A stretch of DNA of 64,000 nt from Lachnospiraceae bacterium (GCA_910574715.1 CAJTCH010000003.1:124001-188000), one strand, 5' to 3'. Counted from the first letter of the stretch, positions 41,860-51,141 are shown. Made by a program: numbers and translations. Notes: a model not told the origin generated them from the sequence alone.

Positions 41860-43380
41860 TTATATTTTCTTACTCTGTGCCATGTTTAGCAGCTTTACGC
41901 GGTCTATCTTACCGTTCGCTGTCAGCGGCATCTCCTCAAGCGCATACACCAGATTCGGCGCCATGTATCTGGGAAGCGTCTTCCTGAGGCTGACCACAAG
42001 CTCCTTGGTCTGGGCGTCTCCCGTATAGAAGAGCGTGATCTTCTCTTTCTCCTTATCATAGATACAGCATGCGCTGCGGACACCCTCGAGCCGATTCACA
42101 TGAACCTCGATCTCGCCAAGCTCGATCCGGTGTCCCATATGCTTGATCTGGTGATCCTTCCTGGACAGGAAGACCAGTTCCCCGCGTTCATTTCGCATAC
42201 CTATGTCTCCCGTGCGGTAGATCCGCTCATGGTAGTATGGGTTCAACGGGTTCTGAACGAACACTTCATCTGTCTTCTCATGATCTCCGTAATACCCAAG
42301 TGTCAGCGCCGTACCCCGGATACAGATCTCGCCGGGATCCCCGGGCCGCGGCACTCTATTATTCTCATCCAGAAGAAGGATCTCCGTATTCTTGAACGGC
42401 CGGCCGATCGGAATTGGTTCTCCTTCTTCAAAGTCCCGGTCAACCTCATAATAACAACTCATCCCTGTCGCTTCCGTCGGACCGTACAGGTTGATGAAAC
42501 GAGCGTCCGGAAGAGCCTCTTTCCACAGACGGAACTGCCTGATGGGGAATACCTCGCTTCCAAAGGCAACGGTACGCAGATATTTCGGGATGATCTTGTC
42601 AAATGTCTTCGTGGACGAGATCATGGTAAGCGCCGAGACTACCCAGCAGACGGTATTGATCTTATATTCGTTCAGGAATTCCACCAACTTGACCGGGAAC
42701 ATGAACAATGACCTGGGTGTCAGGTAAGTGGTCGCGCCGCATTTCAAGCTGGAGAACAGCTCCTTTAAGCACGCATCGAAATACAGCGGCGCCTGATTGG
42801 CAAGTACAGACTTCTCTGAGATCTGCAATACCTCCGTTAAGTTCTCGACATAATCAATGACGGATCGGTGGCATGCGGCTACACCCTTTGGCACGCCTGT
42901 AGACCCTGAGGTGAATACGATATAGATCGGATCCGTATCGATCGCCGCCTCACGGACAGCGCCAAGCAGTCCGGGATCTGCCGATTCCCCGGCGATCTCA
43001 TCATAGAGCAGCACCTCGCCGTCAAAATCACGGAATTCCTTCATCTGTTCACAGGTCGTCTCGTCGCAGATCACGGCGCGCGGTTTCAGGTTACGGAAGA
43101 TCAGATCGATCCTGAATGCCGGCATCTCCTCATCCATCGGCACATAGAAGCATCCGCTGTAGACTGCTCCCCAGAACGCGGCGATCATATGAGGATGCTT
43201 CTTCATATATATAACGACCGGTTCTTTCTGATAGCCCTTCTTCAGCAGACATGTCCCGATACTCCGGGACGCATCGGATACTTCCTGAAAGGTCATCCCC
43301 ATAGATTCATTTGCAAATGCAGTTTTATCAGGATATTTTCTAACTGTCTCTTCCAGATATTCTAATATATTTCTCTGCAT
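41860..43380 (-). CDS. dltA: DltA-like D-amino-acid:carrier-protein ligase (adenylating enzyme)
   Basis: The product has 506 residues. ANL-superfamily motifs are present in order: YIVFTSGSTGVPKGV (ATP binding, about 150), NLYGPTEATGMSCYY, YRTGDIGMRNERGE and, near the C-terminus, PLTANGKIDR with the catalytic Lys. It would activate an amino acid as an adenylate and load it on the carrier encoded just downstream. The family loads D-alanine, but the adjacent racemase raises the option of another D-amino acid. Specificity cannot be read from motifs alone. Confidence 0.88.
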   Translation of the reverse strand: MQRNILEYLEETVRKYPDKTAFANESMGMTFQEVSDASRSIGTCLLKKGYQKEPVVIYMKKHPHMIAAFWGAVYSGCFYVPMDEEMPAFRIDLIFRNLKPRAVICDETTCEQMKEFRDFDGEVLLYDEIAGESADPGLLGAVREAAIDTDPIYIVFTSGSTGVPKGVAACHRSVIDYVENLTEVLQISEKSVLANQAPLYFDACLKELFSSLKCGATTYLTPRSLFMFPVKLVEFLNEYKINTVCWVVSALTMISSTKTFDKIIPKYLRTVAFGSEVFPIRQFRLWKEALPDARFINLYGPTEATGMSCYYEVDRDFEEGEPIPIGRPFKNTEILLLDENNRVPRPGDPGEICIRGTALTLGYYGDHEKTDEVFVQNPLNPYYHERIYRTGDIGMRNERGELVFLSRKDHQIKHMGHRIELGEIEVHVNRLEGVRSACCIYDKEKEKITLFYTGDAQTKELVVSLRKTLPRYMAPNLVYALEEMPLTANGKIDRVKLLNMAQSKKI

Positions 43381-43398
43381 GTTCTTTACTCCTTGGTA

Positions 43399-44118
43399 TT
43401 ATGTGATCAAATTCCGGTATCTCTCCTTAAGTCTGCCCCCGCATCTTAAGATGGATCTCTGGGCCAGGATCTCCATCACGTCCAGGTATCCCCGGCCGAT
43501 CGGATGATCCCTCTTGATCAGGGAAAGCTCCGTACATCCCAGGATGATCACCTGGGCGCCCTGTTCTCTCAGATGTGAAGATACCCGCTGGAACTTATCT
43601 ATATCGACAGGCCTTCCTGCCTTTACTTCTTCGTAGATCAATTCCATGACCGATTCCTGATATTCTCTCTTGGGGAGAAATACTTCTATACCCATCTCTT
43701 CTAATTCCCGCTGAAATATACGGCTTTGGATCGTCCCGTCGGTAGCCATGATGCCGGCGCTCCTGATCCGGCCGGCCCTAAGCTCAAGCCCCGTCTCCTG
43801 TATCGCATGGATGATAGGGACCGGAATATTCCCGGATAGTTCTTCGTGAAAATAATGTGCCGTAACACAGGGAATGCTGATACAGGTTACCTTCTGCCCT
43901 GCAAGCTTCCTGCCGATCTCAATCATATCCCAGACCGGATTCCTGCTGCTTACTCCCAGTATATAAGACGTCCGGTCCGGGATCTCCGGAGCGTTGTACA
44001 CGATCATGGACAGATGGTCCTGATCCCTCTTCGCATCGGTCATCTGGATGATCAGTTCCATAAAATAAGCAGTTGCAATCGGACCCAGGCCGCCTATGAT
44101 ACCCAGTGTCATATTCAT
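43399..44118 (-). CDS. Aspartate/glutamate-type racemase (RacX-like)
   Basis: The product has 239 residues. It is a PLP-independent racemase with two catalytic Cys: SIPCVTAHYFHEEL (about residue 84) and VIILGCTELSLI (about 195). The N-terminus (TLGIIGGLGPIATAYFMELI) is the family start. Such enzymes interconvert L- and D-Asp/Glu, and some are broad-spectrum. It lies 17 nt after the transglutaminase-like gene and 18 nt before dltA, so it is very probably co-transcribed and supplies a D-amino acid to the Dlt-like machinery. No alanine racemase is nearby. Confidence 0.85.
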   Translation of the reverse strand: MNMTLGIIGGLGPIATAYFMELIIQMTDAKRDQDHLSMIVYNAPEIPDRTSYILGVSSRNPVWDMIEIGRKLAGQKVTCISIPCVTAHYFHEELSGNIPVPIIHAIQETGLELRAGRIRSAGIMATDGTIQSRIFQRELEEMGIEVFLPKREYQESVMELIYEEVKAGRPVDIDKFQRVSSHLREQGAQVIILGCTELSLIKRDHPIGRGYLDVMEILAQRSILRCGGRLKERYRNLIT

Positions 44119-44135
44119 TTCCTCCTAAAGTAACG

Positions 44136-45896
44136 CTATTTCACCGTAGACTCCTCCGTCGGGGTGGCAGGATACAGGCTTTGATCGAAGATATGGCTGT
44201 TCCTGTGATTCTTGGAATACTTAAGGATCTGTGCGTCCGTCTTCATGAAGAAATCGTCGCCGCCTCCCATACGCGGAGTCGCGTCGAAATGGTACCAGCC
44301 GTCGCCGCAGTCGATCAGGCTCCAGTAATGGCTGGAATGACTGGTATCACTCTTGACAACATCCAGGTTCGGAATGCCCGCCTGTGTCAGCAACGCCTTT
44401 GCCGTAGCGAAGAAGACGAAGCAATCTCCGCTCTTCTCCGTGAATCCCTGATGGGCTCCGTTCGTCCAGCTGTCCTTCTCGGATTTGTTGACATAACCGA
44501 TATTCATTCTCGCCCATTCATAGATCGCCTTAGCCTTCTCCTTCTTTGTCATGCCCTTCTTCGTGATTTCTTTCAGGACTTCGTCTGCCTCTTCTAAGAC
44601 CTCCTCCGGCGTTACATAGTTCTGCGGTTTCTCCTTAATGGTGATCACAGTCGACGCCTCTGCCTTATTCCCGGCCCGGTCGACGGCTGTATAGAATACG
44701 TCGTAAGTACCCGCCGTCTTCGTGTCTACCTTGCTGTTATCGACGGTTACGTCCATATCACGCACACAATTATCCGTTACCGTGATCGTAGACTTATAAG
44801 AGATCGGTTCGCCGATGAACCCGGTCAGCGGCGCTACGCCGTCGATAACGGGCGCTTCTTTATCTATGATAACTTCGATATCCGCCTCTACTTCCGCGGT
44901 GTTGCCGCCCTCATCCGTCAGAATGACAACCGCAGATGTGCTGCCCTTTTCCGACAGATCAGGCTTCTTCTTGAAGGAGCATTTGACATCGGTGGCGTCT
45001 TCGATATTGTCAACCAGCTCCTTTGCTTTGAGCTTCCCGTCAACGTCGATAACGGCTGGCACAGGGTCCGCCTTCGGAGCTTTCGTATCTTCAACGATCA
45101 GCCGTGATTTCCGCTTCTTCCCTTTGACCTCTAATACAATCTCTTGTTCGCCTACATGATCGAGCCTGACCTTAGAGATATCTGTTACAAATTCGCCTTT
45201 TACTTTCTCCTTTTTCAGGAAATCCTTCACATCCAGTTCTGTTCCGGCCTCCACCCTGACCTTACGCCGGACGGGACTCCCAAAAAACAAAAGGCGGAAC
45301 AGGGAGATAACGATAAAAAGAGCGGTGAGCATACATGCCAGCCGTACCGAGAGCGCTATGATCAGGCGCTTTCTGCGTCTGCGGCGCTTCTCCTCACGGA
45401 TCCTTCTGTGTCTGCGCGCCTCCCGGCGCCTTTGAAGCTCTTCACCGTCAGGTTCCGGCCGCCGGGCTGCCCGCTCATGATTCCCTTCTTCCTGTTGCGG
45501 TACTTCCTGTGTTTCCTGCACCCGTCCATACCTTGGATACGGATAGGCCGAAGCTCGCTGCCTATCGGAATAATCTGCATGCCAGCGCGGCTGTCTAAGC
45601 TGCTGGGAACTATAATCATGATATCTGTAACTCTGCGGGCTGTAATTATCATATACCGCCGTCTGCCGGGCGTCCTGATACTCTGCGCCGTAATCCTCGT
45701 ACTGCTCCTGATAATACTCGGGCTGATAATCGGCGGCTTCTTCCTGATAAGCAGCATACTCTGGCTGATAATCGGCAGCTTCTTCCTGATAAGCAACATA
45801 CTCTGGCTGTTCCGGGGAAACCTCAGAATAGCCGTCAAATTCCTCGGAATAACCTGTACTGGTGTAGTACCTTCCCCTCTTTCTATATGTACCCAT
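44136..45896 (-). CDS. Membrane-anchored transglutaminase-like protein with Tyr/Gln/Glu-rich N-terminus
   Basis: The product has 586 residues. Residues 10-110 are Tyr/Gln/Glu-rich with a repeated unit (YQEEAADYQPEY twice) and probably cytoplasmic. A basic cluster (RRHRRIREEKRRRRRKR) precedes one membrane segment (about 180-205), so the rest is outside. Two or three Ig-like domains follow. The C-terminal transglutaminase-like domain has the full triad: Cys492 (SGDCFVF), His523 (SSHYWSL) and Asp538 (HFDATPR). Such proteins act as peptidases or cross-linking enzymes at the envelope. It heads the racemase-dlt cluster, and its promoter contains a ten-G tract. Confidence 0.88.
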   Translation of the reverse strand: MGTYRKRGRYYTSTGYSEEFDGYSEVSPEQPEYVAYQEEAADYQPEYAAYQEEAADYQPEYYQEQYEDYGAEYQDARQTAVYDNYSPQSYRYHDYSSQQLRQPRWHADYSDRQRASAYPYPRYGRVQETQEVPQQEEGNHERAARRPEPDGEELQRRREARRHRRIREEKRRRRRKRLIIALSVRLACMLTALFIVISLFRLLFFGSPVRRKVRVEAGTELDVKDFLKKEKVKGEFVTDISKVRLDHVGEQEIVLEVKGKKRKSRLIVEDTKAPKADPVPAVIDVDGKLKAKELVDNIEDATDVKCSFKKKPDLSEKGSTSAVVILTDEGGNTAEVEADIEVIIDKEAPVIDGVAPLTGFIGEPISYKSTITVTDNCVRDMDVTVDNSKVDTKTAGTYDVFYTAVDRAGNKAEASTVITIKEKPQNYVTPEEVLEEADEVLKEITKKGMTKKEKAKAIYEWARMNIGYVNKSEKDSWTNGAHQGFTEKSGDCFVFFATAKALLTQAGIPNLDVVKSDTSHSSHYWSLIDCGDGWYHFDATPRMGGGDDFFMKTDAQILKYSKNHRNSHIFDQSLYPATPTEESTVK

Positions 45897-45952
45897 GCTC
45901 TCATACCTTTTTTACAGCTAAAAATGTAACATTCTATCATATAACCTTGTCC

Positions 45953-45983
45953 ATTTTACCCCCCCCCCTGCCGATTTTGTCAA
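45953..45983 (-). promoter_or_regulatory. Promoter with a G10 tract in its spacer (possible phase-variation switch)
   Basis: On the minus strand TTGACA (45,978-45,983) and TAAAAT (45,953-45,958) are separated by 19 nt, made of AAATCGGCA and ten G residues (plus-strand C10 at 45,959-45,968). Loss of two G would give the optimal 17-nt spacing. It lies about 55 nt upstream of the transglutaminase-like gene. A second, plainer candidate (TTGATT, 18 nt, TATAAC at 46,046-46,075) lies further upstream. Confidence 0.7.
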
Positions 45984-46187
45984 TATCTAAAGAGGAAGTT
46001 CAGTCAAATCTTGGAAAATATTGGAATATCATGGAAAGCCCTGGAGTTATAAGCTCAAAGAGATTTTTTAATCAAATAGAAAACATAGCTGCATAGCCGG
46101 GATAAAGACAAGGGTAGATTAATTACTATTCTTAACTCTGTTTTGGCGGGTTGGCAAATGGGAAAAGAAAAAAGCCGGAAAACCATC

Positions 46188-46216
46188 TTGTAGCGTCCGA
46201 CATTTTCTGATAAAAT
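46188..46216 (+). promoter_or_regulatory. Promoter of the Hol_Tox-like peptide gene
   Basis: TTGTAG (46,188-46,193), a 17-nt spacer and TAAAAT (46,211-46,216) with an extended -10 TG. The predicted 5' leader of about 110 nt holds two hairpins, CGGAGGG/CCCTCCG and CCTGC/GCAGG, before the ribosome binding site. Confidence 0.6.
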
Positions 46217-46330
46217 ATTCATACGGGTATTGCCATAACGGTAGGCGGCTAGTTCTTCTGCGGAGGGACTGTGACCCTCCGATTACATAGAAACCTGCTT
46301 GCAGGAATCTGGGAAAGGAGGGCTGAGTGG

Positions 46331-46435
46331 ATGTTGACGATTGAAGGATTGATTTCAGTGCTTGGCTTATGCCTGACCTGCTTCGGTCTCGGATACGCCA
46401 TCGGAAGCAAAGATAATAATAAACCACAAAAATAG
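46331..46435 (+). CDS. 34-residue holin-like peptide (Hol_Tox type), candidate type I toxin 2
   Basis: The product reads MLTIEGLISVLGLCLTCF then GLGYAIGSKDNNKPQK. It has one membrane helix and a short charged tail, the pattern of the Hol_Tox (holin-like toxin) family in Firmicutes. AAGGAGGG lies 8 nt upstream. The stop codon is inside a perfect 12-bp bidirectional terminator stem, and a strong promoter on the opposite strand drives a convergent short RNA. This is the layout of type I toxin-antitoxin loci such as txpA/ratA. It sits alone between the transglutaminase and rubrerythrin genes. Confidence 0.72.
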   Translation: MLTIEGLISVLGLCLTCFGLGYAIGSKDNNKPQK

Positions 46436-46470
46436 CCGCCCTTAGTCTGGAAAACTTTGCGGCTATTTTT
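46428..46470. terminator. Bidirectional terminator shared by toxin 2 and its antisense RNA
   Basis: AAAAATAGCCGC (46,428-46,439) and GCGGCTATTTTT (46,459-46,470) are perfectly complementary. Each strand ends the stem in a T-run. Confidence 0.85.
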
Positions 46471-46516
46471 GCAAGTTATAAAACGGACTAGCCGTCTATC
46501 GGCAGTACCTTTATGT
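46428..46516 (-). ncRNA. Candidate antisense antitoxin RNA of locus 2
   Basis: Minus-strand promoter TTGACA (46,546-46,551), 17-nt spacer, TAAGAT (46,523-46,528) predicts a start near 46,516. The RNA would end at the bidirectional terminator, about 90 nt in all, and overlap the last codons and 3' end of the toxin mRNA. It contains no gene. Boundaries are predicted. Confidence 0.58.
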
Positions 46517-46603
46517 AAGTATATCTTAGCAGATTTATGCGGAATTGTCAAACGCTGCGGAGCGTTCCGCTGAGTTCATTTCTCAGAAAATACGATAAAA
46601 CAC

Positions 46604-46649
46604 TTGCAAATAAAATATTCTATGTTATAATAATAGTAATTATTACTAT
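46604..46649 (+). promoter_or_regulatory. Rubrerythrin promoter with Fur/PerR-like operator
   Basis: TTGCAA (46,604-46,609), a 16-nt spacer and TATAAT (46,626-46,631) with an extended -10 TG. Directly downstream a perfect 8-1-8 palindrome (ATAGTAATTATTACTAT, 46,633-46,649) covers the likely start site. Its 7-1-7 core matches the spacing of PerR/Fur boxes (TTATAATNATTATAA in B. subtilis) with changed outer bases. Confidence 0.72.
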
Positions 46650-46675
46650 ATTATACAATTCAGGAGGTACTTATT

Positions 46676-47215
46676 ATGGAATTAAAAGGAAGCAAGACAG
46701 AAGCGAACCTGCAGGCGGCATTCGCAGGCGAATCCCAGGCAAGGAATAAATACACCTACTACGCATCCAAGGCTAAAAAGGACGGCTATGTACAGATCGC
46801 TAACATCTTCGAAGAGACCGCGGCCAACGAGAAAGAGCACGCCAAGATGTGGTTCAAGCTGCTCCACGGCGGCGCAGTACCGTCAACCATCGAGAATCTT
46901 AAGGACGCGGCAGACGGCGAGAACTACGAGTGGACCGATATGTACGCAGAATTTGCCAGGACAGCAAGAGATGAAGGATTCGATGATATTGCCCTCCTGT
47001 TTGAAGAGGTCGGCAAGATCGAGAAGGAACACGAAGAGAGATACCGTAAGCTTCTGGCGAATATCGAAGGCGGCCTTGTATTCTCCAGAGAAGGAGACTG
47101 CATCTGGCAGTGCTCGAACTGCGGCCACATAGCAGTAGGCAGGCAGGCGCCGGAGGTATGCCCGGTATGCGCACATCCGCAGGCTTACTTCCAGATCAAG
47201 GCGGAGAATTATTAA
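46676..47215 (+). CDS. rbr: Rubrerythrin
   Basis: The product has 179 residues. The N-terminal ferritin-like four-helix domain carries diiron ligands in [23 protein letters not shown] and [14 protein letters not shown]. The C-terminal rubredoxin-like domain has CSNCG and CPVCAHP, binding one FeS4 iron. It reduces hydrogen peroxide in anaerobes. The start has AGGAGG at 8 nt. It stands alone with its own promoter, a probable peroxide-responsive operator and a terminator. Confidence 0.95.
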   Translation: MELKGSKTEANLQAAFAGESQARNKYTYYASKAKKDGYVQIANIFEETAANEKEHAKMWFKLLHGGAVPSTIENLKDAADGENYEWTDMYAEFARTARDEGFDDIALLFEEVGKIEKEHEERYRKLLANIEGGLVFSREGDCIWQCSNCGHIAVGRQAPEVCPVCAHPQAYFQIKAENY

Positions 47216-47233
47216 TACAGCGTCAAAGACGGC

Positions 47234-47274
47234 AAAAGGAGCCGCCGGAATATATGATTTCCGGCAGCTCCTTT
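47234..47274. terminator. Bidirectional terminator between rubrerythrin and the V-ATPase operon
   Basis: AAAGGAGC and GCCGGAA arms (47,236-47,250, one mismatch inside) pair with TTCCGGC and GCTCCTTT (47,259-47,274). Short T-runs follow on both strands, ending rbr on the plus strand and the V-ATPase operon on the minus strand. Confidence 0.82.
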
Positions 47275-47286
47275 GCTTCTGATATA

Positions 47287-47904
47287 TTATTTCCCTTGCA
47301 TCTTCTTGATCACCTTAAGTCTGGTGAATTCTTCTCTTTCCTTCTCCTCCAGTGCATTATTGATCGTATACACCAGATTGCTGTACATCGGGATCGTGAT
47401 ATTCTTCAGCGCATTCGCCCTCTTCTGGGTCTTCTTGATATTCGCCGCAAGACGGTACGCCGCATTCTCCACCTCGGCCAGCTTGATGGTCAGGTTCTTC
47501 ACCGCACGGAACGCCTCCCTGGCTATATCTATTGATTCCTTCGTCGTCCCAAACGCGTATGTCAGGTCGTTCTGCCTGTCGTCGTACTTGATATGCGGGA
47601 TCTCCGTTCCCATGATACTTCTGGTCTGTATCCGAATGGATTCCTCGATCGGAACGGTAAATGCAAGCTCTTCTACCTTGCTGATCCCCTGCTCGATATT
47701 CGCACGCTGGAGACACGTATATGCTCTGGTAAATGTACTATCAATCTCTTCCTGTATGTTCTTTGCCTCATCGATCAGTTCCATTAATTCCTTAAGAAGA
47801 ATATTCCGCTTCTTGTCCATAAGGTCATAGCCCTGATGTGCCAGCGCAAGAGAATTCTTGGCAAGCATCAGATTACCTTTGGTAGGAAATTCTCTTGGAT
47901 CCAT
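47287..47904 (-). CDS. ntpD: V-type ATPase subunit D
   Basis: The product has 205 residues, almost all helical. The N-terminus (PTKGNLMLAKNSLALAHQGYDLMDKKRNIL, seen as PTKGNLMLAKNSLALAHQGY then LMDKKRNIL) is the family signature. Subunit D forms the rotating central shaft inside the A3B3 ring, with subunit F. It is the last gene of the operon, 52 nt after subunit B, and is followed by a bidirectional terminator. Confidence 0.95.
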   Translation of the reverse strand: MDPREFPTKGNLMLAKNSLALAHQGYDLMDKKRNILLKELMELIDEAKNIQEEIDSTFTRAYTCLQRANIEQGISKVEELAFTVPIEESIRIQTRSIMGTEIPHIKYDDRQNDLTYAFGTTKESIDIAREAFRAVKNLTIKLAEVENAAYRLAANIKKTQKRANALKNITIPMYSNLVYTINNALEEKEREEFTRLKVIKKMQGK

Positions 47905-47956
47905 ACGAAGACCTCCTTTACTTCTATCGCCCTGTCACCTTCGCGCCGGCGGTGTA

Positions 47957-49354
47957 CTAGACCGCATCCGCGACGGGGCGGGCAAGCGGATAGTATTTAT
48001 CTATCAGCTGTGTATCGATTCGGTCCAGCTCCTCTTTCGGAAGGAAGCTCAATAGCTGCCATCCAAAATCCAGCGTATCCTGAATCGTCCGGTTCTCCGT
48101 CGGTCCCTGTCCGATATAATGCTTCTCGAACTCTTCGCCGAATTTCAGATACTTCTTATCCAACGGCGACAGCTCATCCTCACCGATAACAGACGCTAAG
48201 TTCCTCGCCTCTCCTACCTTGGCATAGGCAGAGAACAACTGGTTCGCAAGCCCCTGATGGTCTTCTCTGGTATACCCTTCTCCGATTCCGTCCTTCATCA
48301 GACGGGACAGAGACGGCAGGATACTGATAGGCGGATAGATCGCCTGCCCGTGCAGATTCCGGTCGAGAACGATCTGTCCCTCCGTGATATATCCGGTAAG
48401 GTCCGGTATCGGATGCGTGATATCATCATTCGGCATAGTCAGGATCGGGAGCTGTGTCACTGATCCCGAAGCGCCTTCGACGATTCCCGCGCGCTCATAC
48501 AGCGTCGCCAACTCACTGTAGAGATATCCCGGATAACCCTTTCTTGAAGGGATCTCACCCTTTGAAGAGGATACCTCACGCATCGCCTCTGCAAATGACG
48601 TCATATCCGTCAGGATGACCAGAATATGCATATTGCACTCGAACGCCAGATACTCTGCAACCGTGAGCGCAACCTTCGGCGTGATCAGACGTTCCACCAC
48701 CGGATCGTTGGCCAGGTTAAGGAACATGCACACATGATCCGCAACGCCGCTCTCGTCAAATGTCTTGCGGAAGAACTCTGCAACGTCATGCTTAACACCC
48801 ATCGCGCCGAACACAACCGCGAAGTTCTCGTTCGTCCCGTCGCCCAGGGACGCCTGCTTAACGATCTGCGCCGCCAACTGGTCGTGGGGAAGTCCGTTTC
48901 CTGAGAAGATCGGAAGCTTCTGCCCGCGGATCAGCGTTGTCAGACCGTCGATCGCCGAGATTCCCGTGCGGATATAGTTTCTTGGATACTCTCTGCGCAC
49001 CGGGTTCAGCGGCAGGCCGTTGACGTCTCTTCTCTCCGCCGCCACGATCCTTCCCAGACCGTCGATCGGCACTCCGACTCCGTTGAAGGTCCGCCCCAGC
49101 ACCTCCGGGGACACGGCAACCTCCATCGGATGCCCGGTGAGCTTCGTATGGGTATTGCGAAGAGACATATTCTCCGTCCCCTCGAATACCTGTATGATCG
49201 CCTTATCCTCATATAACTCGATAATACGTCCCATCTTCTTCGTATTACCGTCTACCACAAACTCTACGATCTCATCAAAGAACGCACCCTGCAGCCCTTC
49301 CAGCACTACAAGAGGTCCGTTAATATTACTGAGTCCCAGATATTCTATTGCCAT
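47957..49354 (-). CDS. ntpB: V-type ATPase subunit B
   Basis: The product has 465 residues. It is the non-catalytic ring subunit, with no Walker A motif. Diagnostic parts are [38 protein letters not shown] (in two parts) and [20 protein letters not shown]. The Arg finger lies in [19 protein letters not shown]. It pairs with subunit A encoded just upstream. Translation starts at ATG 49,354 after AGGAGGG. Confidence 0.96.
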   Translation of the reverse strand: MAIEYLGLSNINGPLVVLEGLQGAFFDEIVEFVVDGNTKKMGRIIELYEDKAIIQVFEGTENMSLRNTHTKLTGHPMEVAVSPEVLGRTFNGVGVPIDGLGRIVAAERRDVNGLPLNPVRREYPRNYIRTGISAIDGLTTLIRGQKLPIFSGNGLPHDQLAAQIVKQASLGDGTNENFAVVFGAMGVKHDVAEFFRKTFDESGVADHVCMFLNLANDPVVERLITPKVALTVAEYLAFECNMHILVILTDMTSFAEAMREVSSSKGEIPSRKGYPGYLYSELATLYERAGIVEGASGSVTQLPILTMPNDDITHPIPDLTGYITEGQIVLDRNLHGQAIYPPISILPSLSRLMKDGIGEGYTREDHQGLANQLFSAYAKVGEARNLASVIGEDELSPLDKKYLKFGEEFEKHYIGQGPTENRTIQDTLDFGWQLLSFLPKEELDRIDTQLIDKYYPLARPVADAV

Positions 49355-49368
49355 GTACGGTTCCCTCC

Positions 49369-51141
49369 TTACGCATTCTTCGCAATCACTCGATTGTAGA
49401 AGTCATCAATATCTTTCTTATACAGATCCAAAAGCTGCAGATTGTCGTTTGCCACATCATACTTGATAGCGATCACCTTCTCGAAGATACCCTCTGCCTT
49501 CAGCACGGACATCGGCTGTCCCATCGCCACCAGATTCCTCGCAGTCTTATACAGATACAGGATCACATCCATCATCTTGAACTGCTTCTCCATGGATACG
49601 CAGGTATCGTCCTTGTGAAATGCATTCTGCTGCAGGAATCCCAGACGGATCACCTTCGCGATCTCTAACACCAGTTTTTGATCGTCAGGAAGCACATCTC
49701 CGCCGATCAGCTTCACGATCTCCATCAGGCTGCTCTCTTGATTCAGCAGGGCCATCATCCGGTTCCGGTAATCTACAAACTTCGGCGATACGTGGTCCGC
49801 ATACCATCCGCTTAAGTCATTCAGATATTCACTGTAGCTTGACAGCCAGTGGATCGCCGGGAAATGTCTGGAATATGCCAGCGATTTGTCCAGTCCCCAG
49901 AAGCACCGGACGAACCTCTTCGTATTCTGCGTTACCGGCTCGGAGAAATCACCGCCCTGAGGGGATACTGCGCCGATGATAGACACCGACCCGGTCTCGC
50001 CGTTTAACGTCTGCATCATGCCCGCTCTCTCGTAGAAGGCCGACAGCCGGGAAGCCAGATAGGCCGGGAAGCCTTCCTCCGCCGGCATCTCCTCCAGACG
50101 CCCGGACAGCTCACGCAGGGCCTCCGCCCATCGCGAAGTAGAATCCGCCATGATTGCCACGTCATATCCCATATCCCGGTAATACTCTGCCAGAGTAAGT
50201 CCGGTGTAGATAGAAGCCTCACGGGCCGCAACCGGCATATTCGACGTATTCGCGATCAGCGTCGTCCTGTCCATCAGCGGGTTGCCCGTCTTAGGATCCA
50301 CCAGCTCCGAGAACTCCTCCAACACCTGTGTCATCTCGTTGCCGCGTTCCCCGCATCCGATATATATGATAATATCCGCATCCGCCCACTTGGCGATCTG
50401 ATGCTGGGTCATAGTCTTCCCCGTTCCGAATCCGCCCGGAATCGCCGCGGTTCCTCCCTTGGCGATCGGAAACATCGTGTCCAGGATACGCTGTCCCGTA
50501 ATAAGCGGCACTGTCGCCGGGAACCGGTGGCTCACCGGCCTTGGAACACGGATCGGCCACCGCTGGGTCATGGTCAGCTCCTTCCTGCCGCCGTCAGGCT
50601 GCTCAACCGTCACCAGCACGTCTGTAATGGTGTACTCACCGTCCGGGACAACGGATACTACCGTTCCCTCTACATCCGGCGGCACCATACATTTATGTAA
50701 GATCGCCTGCGTCTCCTGCACCTCTGCGATCACCGTCCCTCCGTGGACCGTCTCGCCCTCGGAGACCGTAATATGCGTCTCCCATAATCTCTGTACATCC
50801 AGAGAATCCACACTGACGCCTCTGGTGATAAATGCGCTGCCGTTATCCGCGATCCGCTCTAAGGGTCTTTCGATTCCGTCAAATATGTTGTTCAGGATTC
50901 CGGGCGCCAGGGTCACGGATACCGCCGCGCCAGTGGACTCAACATACTCGCCCGGGCGAAGCCCTGACGTCTCCTCGTATACCTGTACCGTAGTCATGTC
51001 CTTATCAAGAGAGATCACTTCTCCGACCAGCTTCTCTTCTCCGACGTACACCATCTCCGACATCTTGAATTCCGTCTTGCCCTTCAGGTAGATAACAGGC
51101 CCGTTGATCCCGTAGATCTTACCAGTCGTCACACTATCCAA
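49369..51141 (-). CDS. ntpA: V-type ATPase catalytic subunit A
   Basis: The product has 590 residues from TTG 51,141, chosen because GGGAGG lies 8 nt upstream and the next residues ([16 protein letters not shown]) match the family N-terminus. A longer frame would run 21 codons into the subunit E gene. Walker A is [15 protein letters not shown], and the bulge region and [16 protein letters not shown] are conserved. [17 protein letters not shown] carries Walker B. The start overlaps the end of ntpE by 8 nt. It hydrolyses or makes ATP in the cytoplasmic ring. Confidence 0.96.
   Translation of the reverse strand: MDSVTTGKIYGINGPVIYLKGKTEFKMSEMVYVGEEKLVGEVISLDKDMTTVQVYEETSGLRPGEYVESTGAAVSVTLAPGILNNIFDGIERPLERIADNGSAFITRGVSVDSLDVQRLWETHITVSEGETVHGGTVIAEVQETQAILHKCMVPPDVEGTVVSVVPDGEYTITDVLVTVEQPDGGRKELTMTQRWPIRVPRPVSHRFPATVPLITGQRILDTMFPIAKGGTAAIPGGFGTGKTMTQHQIAKWADADIIIYIGCGERGNEMTQVLEEFSELVDPKTGNPLMDRTTLIANTSNMPVAAREASIYTGLTLAEYYRDMGYDVAIMADSTSRWAEALRELSGRLEEMPAEEGFPAYLASRLSAFYERAGMMQTLNGETGSVSIIGAVSPQGGDFSEPVTQNTKRFVRCFWGLDKSLAYSRHFPAIHWLSSYSEYLNDLSGWYADHVSPKFVDYRNRMMALLNQESSLMEIVKLIGGDVLPDDQKLVLEIAKVIRLGFLQQNAFHKDDTCVSMEKQFKMMDVILYLYKTARNLVAMGQPMSVLKAEGIFEKVIAIKYDVANDNLQLLDLYKKDIDDFYNRVIAKNA

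Noticed and set aside
46119..46551. Minus-strand frames of about 100 codons across the Hol_Tox locus
   Set aside because: They lack start signals and cross the bidirectional terminator; the 34-codon plus-strand gene has the strong ribosome binding site.
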